In this document: positions 48,356 to 57,597 of the stretch, piece by piece
Numbering within the stretch: the stretch's first letter is position 1
Layout: the number at the start of each line of letters is the position of its first letter
Position numbers and translations under genes: made by a program
The notes under the pieces: generated by a model
The model's database searches: none
What the model saw: only the letters and a program-made list of their open reading frames with translations
What the model was told of the DNA's origin: nothing
NCBI RefSeq assembly: GCF_015390235.1
Contig: NZ_VUOH01000002.1
Location: 930,001 to 994,000, forward strand
DNA from: Quadrisphaera sp. INWT6
Lineage (GTDB): Bacteria; Actinomycetota; Actinomycetes; Actinomycetales; Quadrisphaeraceae
Length of the DNA stretch: 64,000 bases
Direction of reading: 5' to 3'

Positions 48356-49270
48356 TCAGCGGGCGGTGTGCTCCGCGAGGACGTCGACGCCGGTGAGGGC
48401 CGCGCTCGCGCGCCACAGGTCGGCGGCCAGACCGAGGTCGCTGGCCAGCTGGGTGCGCCCCACCAGGCGCGGGGCCCCGCGCACCTCGCCCGGGCCCGAC
48501 GGACCGGTGAAGCTGCCGCCCGGCAGGTCGGCCGTGGCCGCCAGCAGCGTCGGCTGCGCACCCGCCGCGGCGCTTTGCGCGAAGACCCGGTTGCCCACGC
48601 CGGTGAGCCGGTCGGCCAGGGCGTTGCCCGAGCGCCCCTGGAGGTTGGTGGCGGCCCAGCCGGGGTGCGCCGCGAGCACCCGCACCGGCGAGGAGGCGGC
48701 GTGCAGGCGCCGCTGCAGCTCGAGCACGAACAGGAGGTTGGCCAGCTTGCTCTGCGCGTAGGCCGCGGCGGCTGAGTAGCGGCGCCGCTCCCAGTCCAGG
48801 TCGTCCAGGTCGATGCGGCCCGCCTTGTGCACCAGCGAGCTGAGGACGACGACGCGGTCGCCCACGTGCTCGAGCAGCCGGCCGACGAGGGCGTGGTGCC
48901 CGAGGTGGTTGGTGCCGAGCTGCGACTCGAAGCCGTCGGCCGTACGGCCCAGCGGCACCATCATGATCCCGGCGTTGGCGACCAGGACGTCGATGCCGCG
49001 GCGGTCTGCCGGGCGCTCGGACCACCGCTGCGCGAAGGCCTCGACGCTGGCCAGGTCGGACAGGTCGAGGCGCTGCACCTCGCTGCTGCCGGGCAGACCG
49101 GCGGCGACGCGCTCGCCCTTGGCGGTGTCGCGGACGGCGAGGACCACGTGCGCGCCCCGCGCCGCGAGGACCCTCGACGTCTCGAGCCCCAGCCCGCTCG
49201 TCGCTCCGGTGACGACCACCGTGCGGCCGCTCTGGTCGGGGATCTGGGCGGTCGTCCACGGGGTGGCCAT
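48356..49270 (-). CDS. SDR-family oxidoreductase (retinol-dehydrogenase-like)
   Basis: 304 residues. TGATSGLGLETSRVLAARGAHV cofactor site, ANAGIMMVP, VVVLSSLVHKAG (Ser) and YAQSKLANLLF (Tyr-x3-Lys), HPGWAATNLQG. This pattern is that of the light-dependent protochlorophyllide reductase/retinol dehydrogenase-like SDRs common in actinobacteria; the substrate is unknown. It is upstream of the aldo/keto reductase on the same strand. Confidence 0.87.
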   Translation of the reverse strand: MATPWTTAQIPDQSGRTVVVTGATSGLGLETSRVLAARGAHVVLAVRDTAKGERVAAGLPGSSEVQRLDLSDLASVEAFAQRWSERPADRRGIDVLVANAGIMMVPLGRTADGFESQLGTNHLGHHALVGRLLEHVGDRVVVLSSLVHKAGRIDLDDLDWERRRYSAAAAYAQSKLANLLFVLELQRRLHAASSPVRVLAAHPGWAATNLQGRSGNALADRLTGVGNRVFAQSAAAGAQPTLLAATADLPGGSFTGPSGPGEVRGAPRLVGRTQLASDLGLAADLWRASAALTGVDVLAEHTAR

Positions 49271-49337
49271 GGGGTGACGCTAGGCGTGTCGGGTGCTGAC
49301 CGCTGACCACGGGGCGTTCGCGGCGCTACGTTCCGGC

Positions 49338-49811
49338 GTGGCTAGTGAGAAGACCTACACCGTCGAGCGCCGGACCGTCGTCGCCGCCCCGCCGGAGCGG
49401 ATCCGCGCAGAGATCGACGACCTGCGCCGCTGGCAGGGCTGGTCGCCCTGGGAGGGACTCGACGCCGACCTCCAGCGCACCTACACCGGGCCACCGTCCG
49501 GCCCTGGCGCCGCCTACGCCTGGAGCGGCAACAAGAAGGCCGGGCGCGGGCGCATGGAGGTGCGCTCGTCGACGCCGGAAGCCGTGGCCATCGACATCGT
49601 CTTCGAGAAGCCGTTCCCCTCCACCAGCACCTCGACGTTCTCGCTGCTGCCGTCCGGAGGCTCGACGGAGCTGGTGTGGAGCATGGTCGGGCCGCGGCCG
49701 CTGGTCCTGCGGCTGCTCGGACCGGTCATCAGCATGGACAAGATCGTCGGCAAGGACTTCGAGCGCGGGCTCGCGCAGCTCAAGGCGCGAGCCGAGGCTG
49801 CCCCGGCCTGA
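49338..49811 (+). CDS. SRPBCC-family (polyketide cyclase-like) protein
   Basis: 157 residues from the GTG at 49338. It starts with a typical START-like strand (YTVERRTVVAAPPERIRAEIDDLRRWQGWSPWE) and ends with a long helix (MDKIVGKDFERGLAQLKARAE). This fold binds a hydrophobic ligand; the homologue group is usually annotated polyketide cyclase/dehydrase. It is divergent from the SDR gene; the tRNA-Lys gene follows 52 bases after its stop. No ribosome binding site is obvious. Confidence 0.78.
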   Translation: MASEKTYTVERRTVVAAPPERIRAEIDDLRRWQGWSPWEGLDADLQRTYTGPPSGPGAAYAWSGNKKAGRGRMEVRSSTPEAVAIDIVFEKPFPSTSTSTFSLLPSGGSTELVWSMVGPRPLVLRLLGPVISMDKIVGKDFERGLAQLKARAEAAPA

Positions 49812-49863
49812 GCGCGGTCCGGGACGGGCCGAGGTGCCCGACCGTGGGACGATCGGCGGGCCA

Positions 49864-49936
49864 GGGCCTCTAGCTCAACTGGCAGAGCAGCGGACTTTTA
49901 ATCCGCGGGTTGTGGGTTCGAGCCCCACGGGGCCCA
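49864..49936 (+). tRNA. tRNA-Lys (anticodon TTT)
   Basis: 73 bases folding into a cloverleaf. Acceptor stem GGGCCTC (49864-49870) pairs with GGGGCCC (49929-49935), discriminator A at 49936, T arm with GTTCGAGCC, anticodon loop CTTTTAA carrying TTT. The CCA end is not encoded. The integrase gene on the opposite strand ends inside this tRNA, marking it as an integration target. Confidence 0.95.
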
Positions 49937-51056
49937 CCGTTTGACCAGTACTTTCACGCCCTCGCGGCCGCCGCGAGCCCCCGGGGACGGGCGATGTGGT
50001 CACACGATGGTCACGATCTTGGTCACGGCGGCGCGGGACCAGCGCCGCTGCGCGCTCGGCGGCGTCACGGCCGACGCCCGGCAGCAGGTGGCTGTACGTG
50101 TCGGACGTGAGGGTGATCGAGGAGTGCCCGAGCCGCTTGGAGACCACGGCGATCGGGACGCCAGCGGCAAGCATCAGCGAGGCCTGGCCGTGGCGAAGGT
50201 CATGCAGGCGGACCCGGCGGAGGCCGGCTGACGCGGTCAGCTCCGCGAAGCGCGTCGTGACGTGGTTGGGCAGCACCGGCGTGCCGTCCTCCCGGGCGAA
50301 GACGAGCCCGTGGTCGTTGTAGGCGTCGGCCCACAGCGCCTTCTCGGCGTCCTGGCGCAGACGGTGCTCAAGCAGCACGTCGAGCGTGGCGGAGTCGAGG
50401 TCCACCAGGCGGTGGTCGCCACTGGCGGTCTTGGGAGGGCCGAAGGCGATGCCTCGGTGCCCCTGGGCGCAGGAGGGACAGGGGTGCTGCCGCCCGTCCT
50501 CGACCTGCAGCACTTGCTGGCGGACCGTGATGACGCCACGCGGGATGTCGAGGTCGGTCCACCGCAGCCCGAGCGCCTCACCGCGGCGCAGGCCCGTCGC
50601 TGCCATGACGTCGAAGAGCGCCCCTAGCCGGTCTGCGGCGACATGGTCGAGGAAGGCCCCGAGCTCAGCTGGGTCCCACGGCACGACGCGGGGCCGGGTG
50701 ACCTTGGGCAGCTCGAGGTCAGTAGCAGCGTTGAAGGCGACCAGCCGCCTGCGCTTGGCGCTGGCCAGGGCTGAGCGCAGGGTGGCGCGCACCCGCTGCA
50801 CGGTGGCCGGCCCGGCCGGCGGGCGCCTGGAGTCGGTCGACCGCATCACCAGGGCCAGGGCCTCTTCGACGTGGACGTGCCTCAGGTCACCGAGCCGAAG
50901 GTGCCCGATGGTCGGGACGAGGTGGGTCCGGACGTGCTGCCGGTAGGAGCGCAGGGTGGTGGGGCGCAAGCCGCTGGCTTCCTTCACGTCGAGCCAGCGC
51001 AGGAGGTAGGCCTCGACCGTCAGACCGGTGTCGTGGGTGGCAGTCCCCCCGGCCAC
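49875..51056 (-). CDS. int: Tyrosine-family site-specific integrase
   Basis: 393 residues from the GTG at 51056. SAM-like core-binding domain (about 10-95: YLLRWLDVKEASGLRPTTLRSYRQHV) and catalytic domain with Arg in ATGLRRGEALGLRW, His-x2-Arg in LHDLRHGQASL, His/Trp position LGHSSITLT and Tyr in SDTYSHLLPG. The C-terminal tail VGPVGLEPTTRGLKVRCSAS is encoded by the tRNA-Lys gene antisense, as often seen in actinobacterial elements. An arm-binding N-terminal domain (SCRIDHGSWCFVADL and on) is readable in frame upstream to 51,240 but without a normal start. One extra G in the run at 51223-51226 would give ATG at 51232 and 452 residues. Confidence 0.93.
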   Translation of the reverse strand: MAGGTATHDTGLTVEAYLLRWLDVKEASGLRPTTLRSYRQHVRTHLVPTIGHLRLGDLRHVHVEEALALVMRSTDSRRPPAGPATVQRVRATLRSALASAKRRRLVAFNAATDLELPKVTRPRVVPWDPAELGAFLDHVAADRLGALFDVMAATGLRRGEALGLRWTDLDIPRGVITVRQQVLQVEDGRQHPCPSCAQGHRGIAFGPPKTASGDHRLVDLDSATLDVLLEHRLRQDAEKALWADAYNDHGLVFAREDGTPVLPNHVTTRFAELTASAGLRRVRLHDLRHGQASLMLAAGVPIAVVSKRLGHSSITLTSDTYSHLLPGVGRDAAERAAALVPRRRDQDRDHRVTTSPVPGGSRRPRGRESTGQTVGPVGLEPTTRGLKVRCSAS

Positions 51057-51232
51057 CCCGTCGACAAGAGCGGCGAGCGCGGTCTCGGCCTCTCGACGCG
51101 TCGCGAAGCCGCCTCGCTTGACTTGGCGCCGCAGCTGCCAGCGACCGCCCGAACCCGCCCCGGGGCCAAGGTCAGCGACGAAGCACCAGGAGCCGTGGTC
51201 GATGCGACACGACTTCTTACGACCCCGAGCAT

Positions 51233-51505
51233 CTGATTCTTAAGGGCACGCACACCGCTTGAAAACAGACCCCTTCACGCCGACCCTCCTCCGCGCTTTG
51301 CACTACACGCCCATGCCCTCTGACCAGCGACGACCTACCTTGACGAAGTCACCGCGGATTTGCAAGGTGTTCTCGTGACACTTTCACGAAACGCCTCCCC
51401 GACTTCCTTGTCCCTGTCGTTCCACTTCGCCTCTCCTCGCCTCAGGAGTGTCCTTCTCGTCTCACTGAGTCCGGCCTCGTCCGGCTGCGTCCGCCTGGTC
51501 CGGCC
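51233..51505. other. Promoter region between integrase and HTH gene
   Basis: 273 bases with visibly more A and T than the flanking genes (for example GCTTGAAAACAGACCCCTTCA at 51258 and later). No open frame with a ribosome binding site is convincing. It probably carries the divergent promoters for int and the HTH gene and may include the excisionase or integrase arm sites; none can be pinned down by eye. Confidence 0.3.
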
Positions 51506-52324
51506 GTGAGCCGACACGTCGCGCGCCTGCCGCGGCCGCACGATGCCGGCCGCCGGGGCCGCTTCACGGGTCTCGTGCTGCCCCGCCCTAGGCCTGAGCG
51601 CTTCGCGATGGTTCCCGAGCAGCTGCTCGAGGCCGATCTGCCCGCCACCGCCGTGCGGCTCTACGGGCTGCTGCTGCGGTGCCCGGTGGTCGACGGCGCT
51701 CACGTGCAGTCCCGGGCACGCCTGGCAGAGCGTCTTCACCGCTCCCTCGACACGGTCGACCGGGCGGTCGCCGCCCTGGCTGACGCAGGCTGGATCCAGG
51801 TCGCTCACCGCTTCTCTGACGGACAGCAGATCGCCAACGCCTACGTCGTCATGCCGACGCCCACGGGTGGCCCCGATGAGGTTGCCGCACCAGGGGCCTC
51901 CATCACGGCCGCGCCTTCGGCGCCTGTGGACAACGCTGCGGCGACTGCGGGGGTCTACGCACCTGTGGACGTTGGGCAAGGCAGTAACGACGGAAGCGCT
52001 CCGCTCAGGGGTAGCCGCACATCTGCGGCCCGGGGGGCCGCACTGATGCGGCACGGAAGAGAGTCCTTGACCCGAAGAACCTCCTCCCCCTCCCCTCCTC
52101 ACCACCTGCACCGCGACGTTGGCGACTCCTCGGCGGCGGTACAGCGGCTCGAGCAGCCGGCGCAGCTACGGCTATCGATGGACCCCACAGACGCCCGCCT
52201 GACACAGCGCCTTGTTCGCCGACAGGCGTGGGAGGAGCTGGCAGCCAGTGGGTTGCCGGTGTCCCGTGCGGCGGTCACTCGCCGCGCTTGCGAGTTACTC
52301 GGCGCCCGCGTCGCACCACCGTGA
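51506..52324 (+). CDS. Helix-turn-helix protein of mobile-element type
   Basis: 272 residues, GTG start at 51506. A winged HTH (about 35-115) reads FAMVPEQLLEADLPATAVRLYGLLL, then SRARLAERLHRSLDTVDRAVAALADAGWI, similar to the HTH_36 domains found in replication initiators and transcription regulators of integrative elements. The middle (130-225) is low-complexity and probably disordered; the end is a short helical module. Its position next to an integrase supports a regulatory or replication role for the element. Codon third positions are less G/C-biased than in the core genes. Confidence 0.65.
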   Translation: MSRHVARLPRPHDAGRRGRFTGLVLPRPRPERFAMVPEQLLEADLPATAVRLYGLLLRCPVVDGAHVQSRARLAERLHRSLDTVDRAVAALADAGWIQVAHRFSDGQQIANAYVVMPTPTGGPDEVAAPGASITAAPSAPVDNAAATAGVYAPVDVGQGSNDGSAPLRGSRTSAARGAALMRHGRESLTRRTSSPSPPHHLHRDVGDSSAAVQRLEQPAQLRLSMDPTDARLTQRLVRRQAWEELAASGLPVSRAAVTRRACELLGARVAPP

Positions 52325-52789
52325 GTTCCAACGACCCTTGTCGCCGCGGCTGCTCACGCGACCGGAAAGGCGGGAGCAAGATATGCATCTGGTACCCAGA
52401 TGCGACGGCGCTGCAGCGCCAGAGTCCGCTCGCTACGCAGCGGGCCCCGGCGGGGGCGATGGTGACCGTGCGCGGTCGCCATCACGAGAGCCTCCGAAGC
52501 TTTCGCGGTCATGGGTCGGGTCGTCCACTTAGAGGTCTTCATAGGAATGCGTCGGAATTGATGCCTCTCGCCCGCCGCCCAGATGGCGATCCGAGAAGGA
52601 GACGGCTCGCGGCCCACGTCGTCGAGGACCGGTGGGCGCCTCTAGGCGCCCGGTCGACGGTCCCCAACCGGGCGGCGAGGCCGGTGGTGGCGGCCGCTGC
52701 TACCCCTCGCACCACGGGTCAGACGCGGGACCGTCGGCCTGCCACTTCTGAGGCCGGGGTGACTCTCGATCCCCTCACGCCTGTGAGGC
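52325..52789. other. Gene-poor stretch with a hairpin
   Basis: No open frame here has codon bias or a ribosome binding site that I trust. At 52634-52651 a perfect hairpin (GGGCGCC, TCTA loop, GGCGCCC) with flanking CCGG/CCGG-type pairing could terminate transcription. The rest looks like eroded sequence, as often seen inside or at the edge of an inserted element. Confidence 0.4.
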
Positions 52790-53218
52790 TCACATGGATG
52801 CTGGACGGCTTCGCAGCGCGTCGCGAACGACGGGGAAGAGGTCTCCCCAGCAGTTGACGATCTTGCCGTCGGTGACGCGGTAGACAACCAGCTCCTGGAC
52901 CTCGATCCGCCGTCCGGTCGGCGCGACACCGCTGAAGAGACCGGTGTGCGTGCCCCGACCGGTCAGGCGGACCGCGATGGTGTCGCCCTGGACGATGCGG
53001 TCCTGCACGTCCCAGCGGTAGTCGGGGAAGGCCTTGCACACCTCCTTGACACCTGCGGTATAGGCGGCCAGCCCGTCCACGGGCCCGGAGCCGCTGACGT
53101 CCTCGGAGATGAACTCGCCGAGGTCGTCGACGCGGTGCTCGTTGCACCGGGACAGGTAGCGCGCGTACAGGTCGACGACGGCGTCCTCGTGGGGGGAGGT
53201 CACCCGACGATGGTGCAC
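52790..53218 (-). CDS. SnoaL-like/NTF2-fold ester cyclase family protein
   Basis: 142 residues from the GTG at 53218 (GTG 53203 is an alternative). NTF2-like fold: VVDLYARYLSRCNEHRVDDLGEFISEDV, then YTAGVKEVCKAFPDYRWDVQDRIVQGDTIAVRLTGRGTHTG and a conserved terminal strand pair. This is the pattern of SnoaL-type polyketide cyclases, but the class includes many proteins of unknown activity. It stands alone between gene-poor stretches. Substrate unknown. Confidence 0.78.
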   Translation of the reverse strand: MHHRRVTSPHEDAVVDLYARYLSRCNEHRVDDLGEFISEDVSGSGPVDGLAAYTAGVKEVCKAFPDYRWDVQDRIVQGDTIAVRLTGRGTHTGLFSGVAPTGRRIEVQELVVYRVTDGKIVNCWGDLFPVVRDALRSRPASM

Positions 53219-53663
53219 CGGAGGGCGTCGGCCGGCGAGGTGTTCTGAGAGGACAGGTCCTTGCGGGGCCAGGGCTGCTGATGGCCCTTAAGTCGTCAGG
53301 CCCCCTGAGTCGTCGTTCGAAAGCCGACAGGGGGTGAGGTGTCGCGGGGCCGCCGCAGGGCTGCCTGTTGCTCGTGATCCTGCTGCGGCGACCGGTCGAC
53401 GATCGTCTGCAAAGCAGCCCGGAGAGCAATTCCGATTGACACTCACCGGCACAGCACCCACTCGATGCCAGAGTCACGATGTCGTGCTTGTGATCGCCTG
53501 ACTCCAGTCGCCGCGCAGGTAACTGTCGACCGCGCGCGAGAGAACCGGGGCGCCTACGGTCAGCAGGCTCCCAAGGGCTGAAGAAGCACCGGCCGGTTGG
53601 GCCGCACCCTTGCAAAGGCGCACCAGTGACTCCTCTCCCCCGCATGGCCTCGGCCGGTCAGCG
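53219..53663. other. Gene-poor stretch before the antiporter gene
   Basis: About 445 bases. Open frames on both strands lack codon bias and a credible start; no repeat or strong hairpin stands out. It probably contains the promoters for the NTF2-like gene (leftward) and the antiporter (rightward). Confidence 0.3.
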
Positions 53664-54947
53664 GTGACCGCCTTCGTCGTCTTCCTGCTCGCCGGAGCCA
53701 GCGCCCTGCTGGCAGCAGTGCTGCCCCGCGTCCTCCGAGGCCGGGCCTTCAGCCTGCCGATGGCCTTCCTGGGCCTGGGCGTGCTCATCGGGTTCCTGCC
53801 CGGCCTGCCGAGCGTCGACCCGCTCGAGCACGAGGCGGTCACCGAGCACCTCACCGAGGTCGTCGTGATCATCTCTCTGATGGGCGCGGGCCTGGCCATC
53901 GACAGGCCCGTGGGGTGGCAGCGCTGGCGCACCACCTGGCGGCTCCTGGCGGTGGCGATGCCGCTGACGATCGTCCTGGTCGCCCTCACCGGCAGCATCC
54001 TGGGCGGGCTGCCGCTGGCCGCGGCCGTCCTGCTGGGCTCGGCGCTGGCGCCCACCGACCCGGTGCTCGCCGGGGACGTCCAGGTCGCCGAGCCGAGCGA
54101 GGACACCGACGAGGACGAGGTCAGGTTCGCCCTCACCAGCGAAGCCGGTTTGAACGACGGCGCCGCCTTCCCCGGCGTGTACCTCGCCATCGCCCTGGCC
54201 GCCCACGGCGGCCTCTTGGGCGGCTGGCTGTGGGGCTGGGCTCTGGGTGACCTGGTGATACGCCTGGCTGTCGGGGTCGCGGTGGGGTTCGGCACCGGGT
54301 GGGTGCTGGGTCGGGTCTTCTTCCACTCCCGCGTCGAGGCGCTGCGCCTGTCCCAGCAGGTGGAGGGGTTCACGGCCCTGGCCGTGACGTTCTTGGCCTA
54401 CGGCGCGGCACAGCTGTTGCACGGCTACGGCTTCGTGGCGGTGTTCGTGGCCGCCGTCACCCTGCGCGCAGCTGAGCGCTCCCACGGGGCGCACCAGGTG
54501 GCGCACAGCTTCGTGGAGCAGACCGAGCGGATGCTCACCGCCTGGGTGCTGCTGCTCCTGGGGGCCGCGATGAGCGACGGCTTGCTGGGCGGCTTGACCT
54601 GGCAGCTGGCGCTGGTGGCGGTGCTGCTCGTCGTCGTGGTCCGGCCCGTGGTGGGGATGGTCTCAACGGTCCGCACCGACGGCGGGTGGCGCGAGCGCGC
54701 GGTGATCGCCTTCTTCGGCGTGCGCGGCATCGGTTCGCTGTACTACCTGGCGTACGCCCTCTCCCATGGTGACTTCCCGGATGAGTCGCTGTGGGCGGTG
54801 GTGGCTCTGGCGGTGGCCTCGTCGGTGGTGGTGCACGGGGTGCTGGCCACGCCGGTGGTCGGGTGGCTGGATCGCCGTCGCAGCGAGCACGCCCACCGCG
54901 TGCACGGTCGGGAGCAGGGAGACCCCGCCGTGGATGTTCACCTGTGA
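53664..54947 (+). CDS. CPA1-family cation/proton antiporter (NhaP-like)
   Basis: 427 residues from the GTG at 53664; an in-frame TTG at 53610 would add 18 hydrophilic residues. About 12-13 membrane helices. The ion-binding core of the CPA1 family is readable: SALAPTDPVLAGDVQ followed by LTSEAGLNDGAAFPGVYLAIA, where the Asp after Asn is the transport carboxylate. The Arg in FFGVRGIGSLYY is the family's conserved C-terminal core. It probably exchanges Na+ or K+ for protons. Short soluble His-rich tail. Single gene. Confidence 0.88.
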   Translation: MTAFVVFLLAGASALLAAVLPRVLRGRAFSLPMAFLGLGVLIGFLPGLPSVDPLEHEAVTEHLTEVVVIISLMGAGLAIDRPVGWQRWRTTWRLLAVAMPLTIVLVALTGSILGGLPLAAAVLLGSALAPTDPVLAGDVQVAEPSEDTDEDEVRFALTSEAGLNDGAAFPGVYLAIALAAHGGLLGGWLWGWALGDLVIRLAVGVAVGFGTGWVLGRVFFHSRVEALRLSQQVEGFTALAVTFLAYGAAQLLHGYGFVAVFVAAVTLRAAERSHGAHQVAHSFVEQTERMLTAWVLLLLGAAMSDGLLGGLTWQLALVAVLLVVVVRPVVGMVSTVRTDGGWRERAVIAFFGVRGIGSLYYLAYALSHGDFPDESLWAVVALAVASSVVVHGVLATPVVGWLDRRRSEHAHRVHGREQGDPAVDVHL

Positions 54948-55141
54948 CGCACCTGCTGCAGGGGCGCCTGCGCTGATGTGCGGGACCGGGTCCGGGTGTG
55001 GATCGCCAGCCGAGACCAGGGCGTCACCTCCCGGGACAGGTGAGGCGGTACCGCCTGCTGTGACCACACCCCGGGTGCGGGGTGAGCGGCGAGGGTGAGG
55101 GGTCACCGACGGCACCGTGGCGTCGTCGGTGACCTGGCGTC

Positions 55142-55378
55142 CTACAGGCCGAGCTTGCCCTTGAGGCCGCCGAGCCCACCGGCTGCCCCCCCGCCGTTAC
55201 CTGCACCGCCGGAGACCATGCCGATCAGATCGGTGGGGTTGACACCGAACTTGCTGAGCAGGCCAGCGTCCTTGTCGGTGTCGACCTGGTCGGGGAGCTC
55301 CTGGCCGGCTTGGTCGGCCTGCGGACCGCCGATCTTCGACATGATGAACTGGATGACGAGGTCCTTGGGGATCTGCAT
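55142..55378 (-). CDS. Small hypothetical protein
   Basis: 78 residues from the ATG at 55378. The first 48 residues (MQIPKDLVIQFIMSKIGG, QADQAGQELPDQVDT, KDAGLLSKFGVNPTDLIG) look like a small helical domain I have seen in uncharacterised actinobacterial proteins, followed by a Gly-rich tail. Codon bias supports coding. There is no signal peptide or membrane helix. The 54,948-55,141 gap to the antiporter gene shows nothing of note. Confidence 0.6.
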   Translation of the reverse strand: MQIPKDLVIQFIMSKIGGPQADQAGQELPDQVDTDKDAGLLSKFGVNPTDLIGMVSGGAGNGGGAAGGLGGLKGKLGL

Positions 55379-56029
55379 GGTCGCTCCCGAGTTCGTGGGT
55401 GGGCTGCTCTAGCCCTGTACCCGGCAGCTGGACGTTGACGCGGCGACTCGCGGGATGGGCTGTCCCGGGTAGCCATCGGCGAGTGACACACCATCGCGGC
55501 TGACGCACTGGCTCGTCCGCGAGAGTCCCGTTGTGGGTCTTCTGATGCGACCGGCCGCCGAGTGGCTCGACGCTGCAGCATCATGGAAGCCCGAGTAGCG
55601 GCCTACTCCTGACCCATCAGCTGTTGACGGTGGGCGGGCAACATCACCGCATCTCGGAGGCATCCGAGCGCGACCACCGCTGTTCCGAGGGTGGCGTGGG
55701 CCACTGCCATCGGCATGCCGGCAGAGCAGTGCGCCCCCTTGTTGCGGACTGCCCCACCAGAAGCACCGCCCAAGAACGGCTGCGCTGCGGTGCAGAGCCT
55801 CACCACGGTGCACCGGTGCGCTCAGGGTCGGAGCTCGCCCAAACGGTCTCGCCGCCACTAGTGCGAGCTCCAACACCCCCGAGGCGCCCATTGAGCGGTC
55901 GGTTGTGAGACGAGTAGCCCTCCACGACACGTGCCCGACAGTCGCCCGTTGCGGCCTGCTCCCTACATGCCCTTCGCGGTCGGCACCAGCAGCTGCCGTC
56001 GCCGACCGAGGCACCTCTCAGACGCCGAG
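55379..56029. other. Gene-poor stretch of about 650 bases
   Basis: No convincing gene. A leftward frame at 55603-55806 could encode 67 residues with a hydrophobic centre (PMAVAHATLGTAVVALGCL), but it has a weak start and mixed codon use. GC content seems lower than in the core chromosome. It may be a decayed gene. Confidence 0.35.
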
Positions 56030-57597
56030 CTACGTCAGGACCGACCTCGTCGTGGCCACCTGCTGGGTCAGCACCCCAGCGATGATGGTCTGCGTAGTGT
56101 TGATCTCATCAACCACCCCGGTGATCGAGACCAGCCGCTCGACCACCGCAGCCACCTGGGCCTGGATGTCCCGCACCCGCTCATCAACCTCCGTGGTGGC
56201 CCGTGCGGTGCCCGCGGCGAGCTCCTTGACCTCGTTCGCCACGACCGCGAAGCCCTTGCCGGCCTCTCCTGCCCGAGCAGCCTCGATGGCGGCGTTCAGC
56301 GCCAGCAGGTTGGTCTGCGCGGCGATCGCCGAGATGGTGGAGACCACCTTGGAGATCTCCTCGCTCGACGTGCCCAGACCAGCGACCTCTGCGTTGGCCT
56401 GCTCGGTCAGCGCGTGGCCACGCCCAGCCACCGCTGAGGCCGCCTGCACGTTGCGCTCGACCTCAGCGATGGACGTCACCAGCTCGCTGCCAGCCGCCGT
56501 CAGACGCTCCTGCGCGGAGATGCGCGCCAGCGCCTGCCCAGCAGGAAGGCGGTGTTGGTCAGTGCGCTGCGGCGGCTGTCGGACATGGTCAGGGTCCGCG
56601 TGGCGAAGAAGTCCACCGTCCCGACCACCTGCTCGTCCACGACGATCGGCAGGCACACCCCCGACCTCACCCCGGCGCGCTGGGCGGCCGGAGCGCGCAC
56701 GCAGTCGGTGACCTGGGACAGGTCCTCCACGAACACCAGGCCCCGACTCGCCCAGGCTCGACCCGCGACCCCGACCCCGCGAGCGAAGGTGGCACTGGCG
56801 GTCACGCGGCGGAACTCCTCCCCCGCTGAGCCGACCTCCTGGTCGAAGCGCAGCACCGGCTCGGAAGACCCGGTGGTGTCCAAGGCCCAGAAGGAGCCGT
56901 AGTCCCAGTCGAACTCAGCGCGCACGACCCCCAGGGCAGCCCGCACCGCTGCGCCGGCGTCCTGGGCGCCGGCGAGCTGTCGCAGCACGGTGTTGACCGC
57001 TTCGACGTCCTGGGCCGCCCGTCGCTGGCGGTGCTGCTCACGGGTGCGCTCCAGTGCCTGGGAGACCAGCACGCCCACCGAGCGCAGCGCGCCCAGTCGC
57101 CCGGCGCAGGGCGTCAGCGTGGAGGTGGTGAAGAAGTCCATGGTGGCGACCACCTGGCCGTCTTCGAAGATGGGGAAGCAGATGCCGCTCTTGACTCCCG
57201 CGCGCTGCGCGGCCGGGGCGCGCACGCAGTCGGTGACCTCGCCGATGTCGGGGACGAAGACCAGGTCGCGAGAGGCCCACGCCCGCCCGGACAGCCCCAC
57301 CCCCTGGCGGAAGGAGGCTGCCAGAGTCACGCGGCGGAACTCCTCACCGGCATCCCCGGTCTCCTGGGCGAAGTGCAGCGCAGCCGACGGCCCGCTGCCT
57401 TCGATGCGCCAGTAGGAGCCGTAGGCCCACCCGAAGTGGGAGCGGACCGCCTCCAGGGCGGCGTCAATGGCGGTCTCGGGGTCGCTGGCACTGGAGAGGG
57501 CTTGGACGACGGCGACCACGGCGCGCAGGTCGGCTTCGGCCTCGGCCACCGTCCTGGTGGGTGTGGGAGCGGGGCGGCGGGAGGCTCTGGTGAACAC
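56030..57597 (-). pseudogene. Soluble chemoreceptor: two GAF domains plus MCP signalling domain, frameshifted as read
   Basis: The GTG at 57597 opens a 365-codon frame with two GAF domains that are clear duplicates. Each contains GEEFRRVT, a GxSGRAWASR-type segment, [14 protein letters not shown] and GxCFPI/GVCLPI. The frame then breaks at a CCC run (56537-56539). One more G on the coding strand joins it to [20 protein letters not shown] and to the chemoreceptor signalling hairpin tip [45 protein letters not shown], giving 522 residues. No membrane helix, so it is cytoplasmic. It would activate CheA upon binding a small ligand. No che genes are in the window. Confidence 0.85.

Larger units (their letters stand above)
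49890..52324. mobile_element. Integrative element (left end) inserted at tRNA-Lys
   Basis: The 3' half of the tRNA-Lys gene serves as the probable attachment core, with the integrase reading toward it from inside the element, the classic layout of actinobacterial integrative elements. Visible cargo is the integrase and a mobile-element-type HTH protein. No relaxase, FtsK-type transfer gene, excisionase or phage gene is seen in the window. I found no second copy of the tRNA 3' end further right, so the right boundary is unknown or lost; the stated end is only the last gene I can assign to it. Confidence 0.6.

Noticed and set aside
52354..52617. Open frame in the gap after the HTH gene
   Set aside because: No ribosome binding site, Arg-rich translation and no codon bias.
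49864..54947. Insertion sequence or transposase
   Set aside because: No transposase motif (DDE, HUH or serine recombinase) in any frame I read; the only recombinase is the tyrosine integrase.
55603..55806. Possible 67-residue leftward protein with a hydrophobic centre
   Set aside because: Weak start, mixed codon use and no recognised relative; kept only as a remark on the gene-poor stretch.
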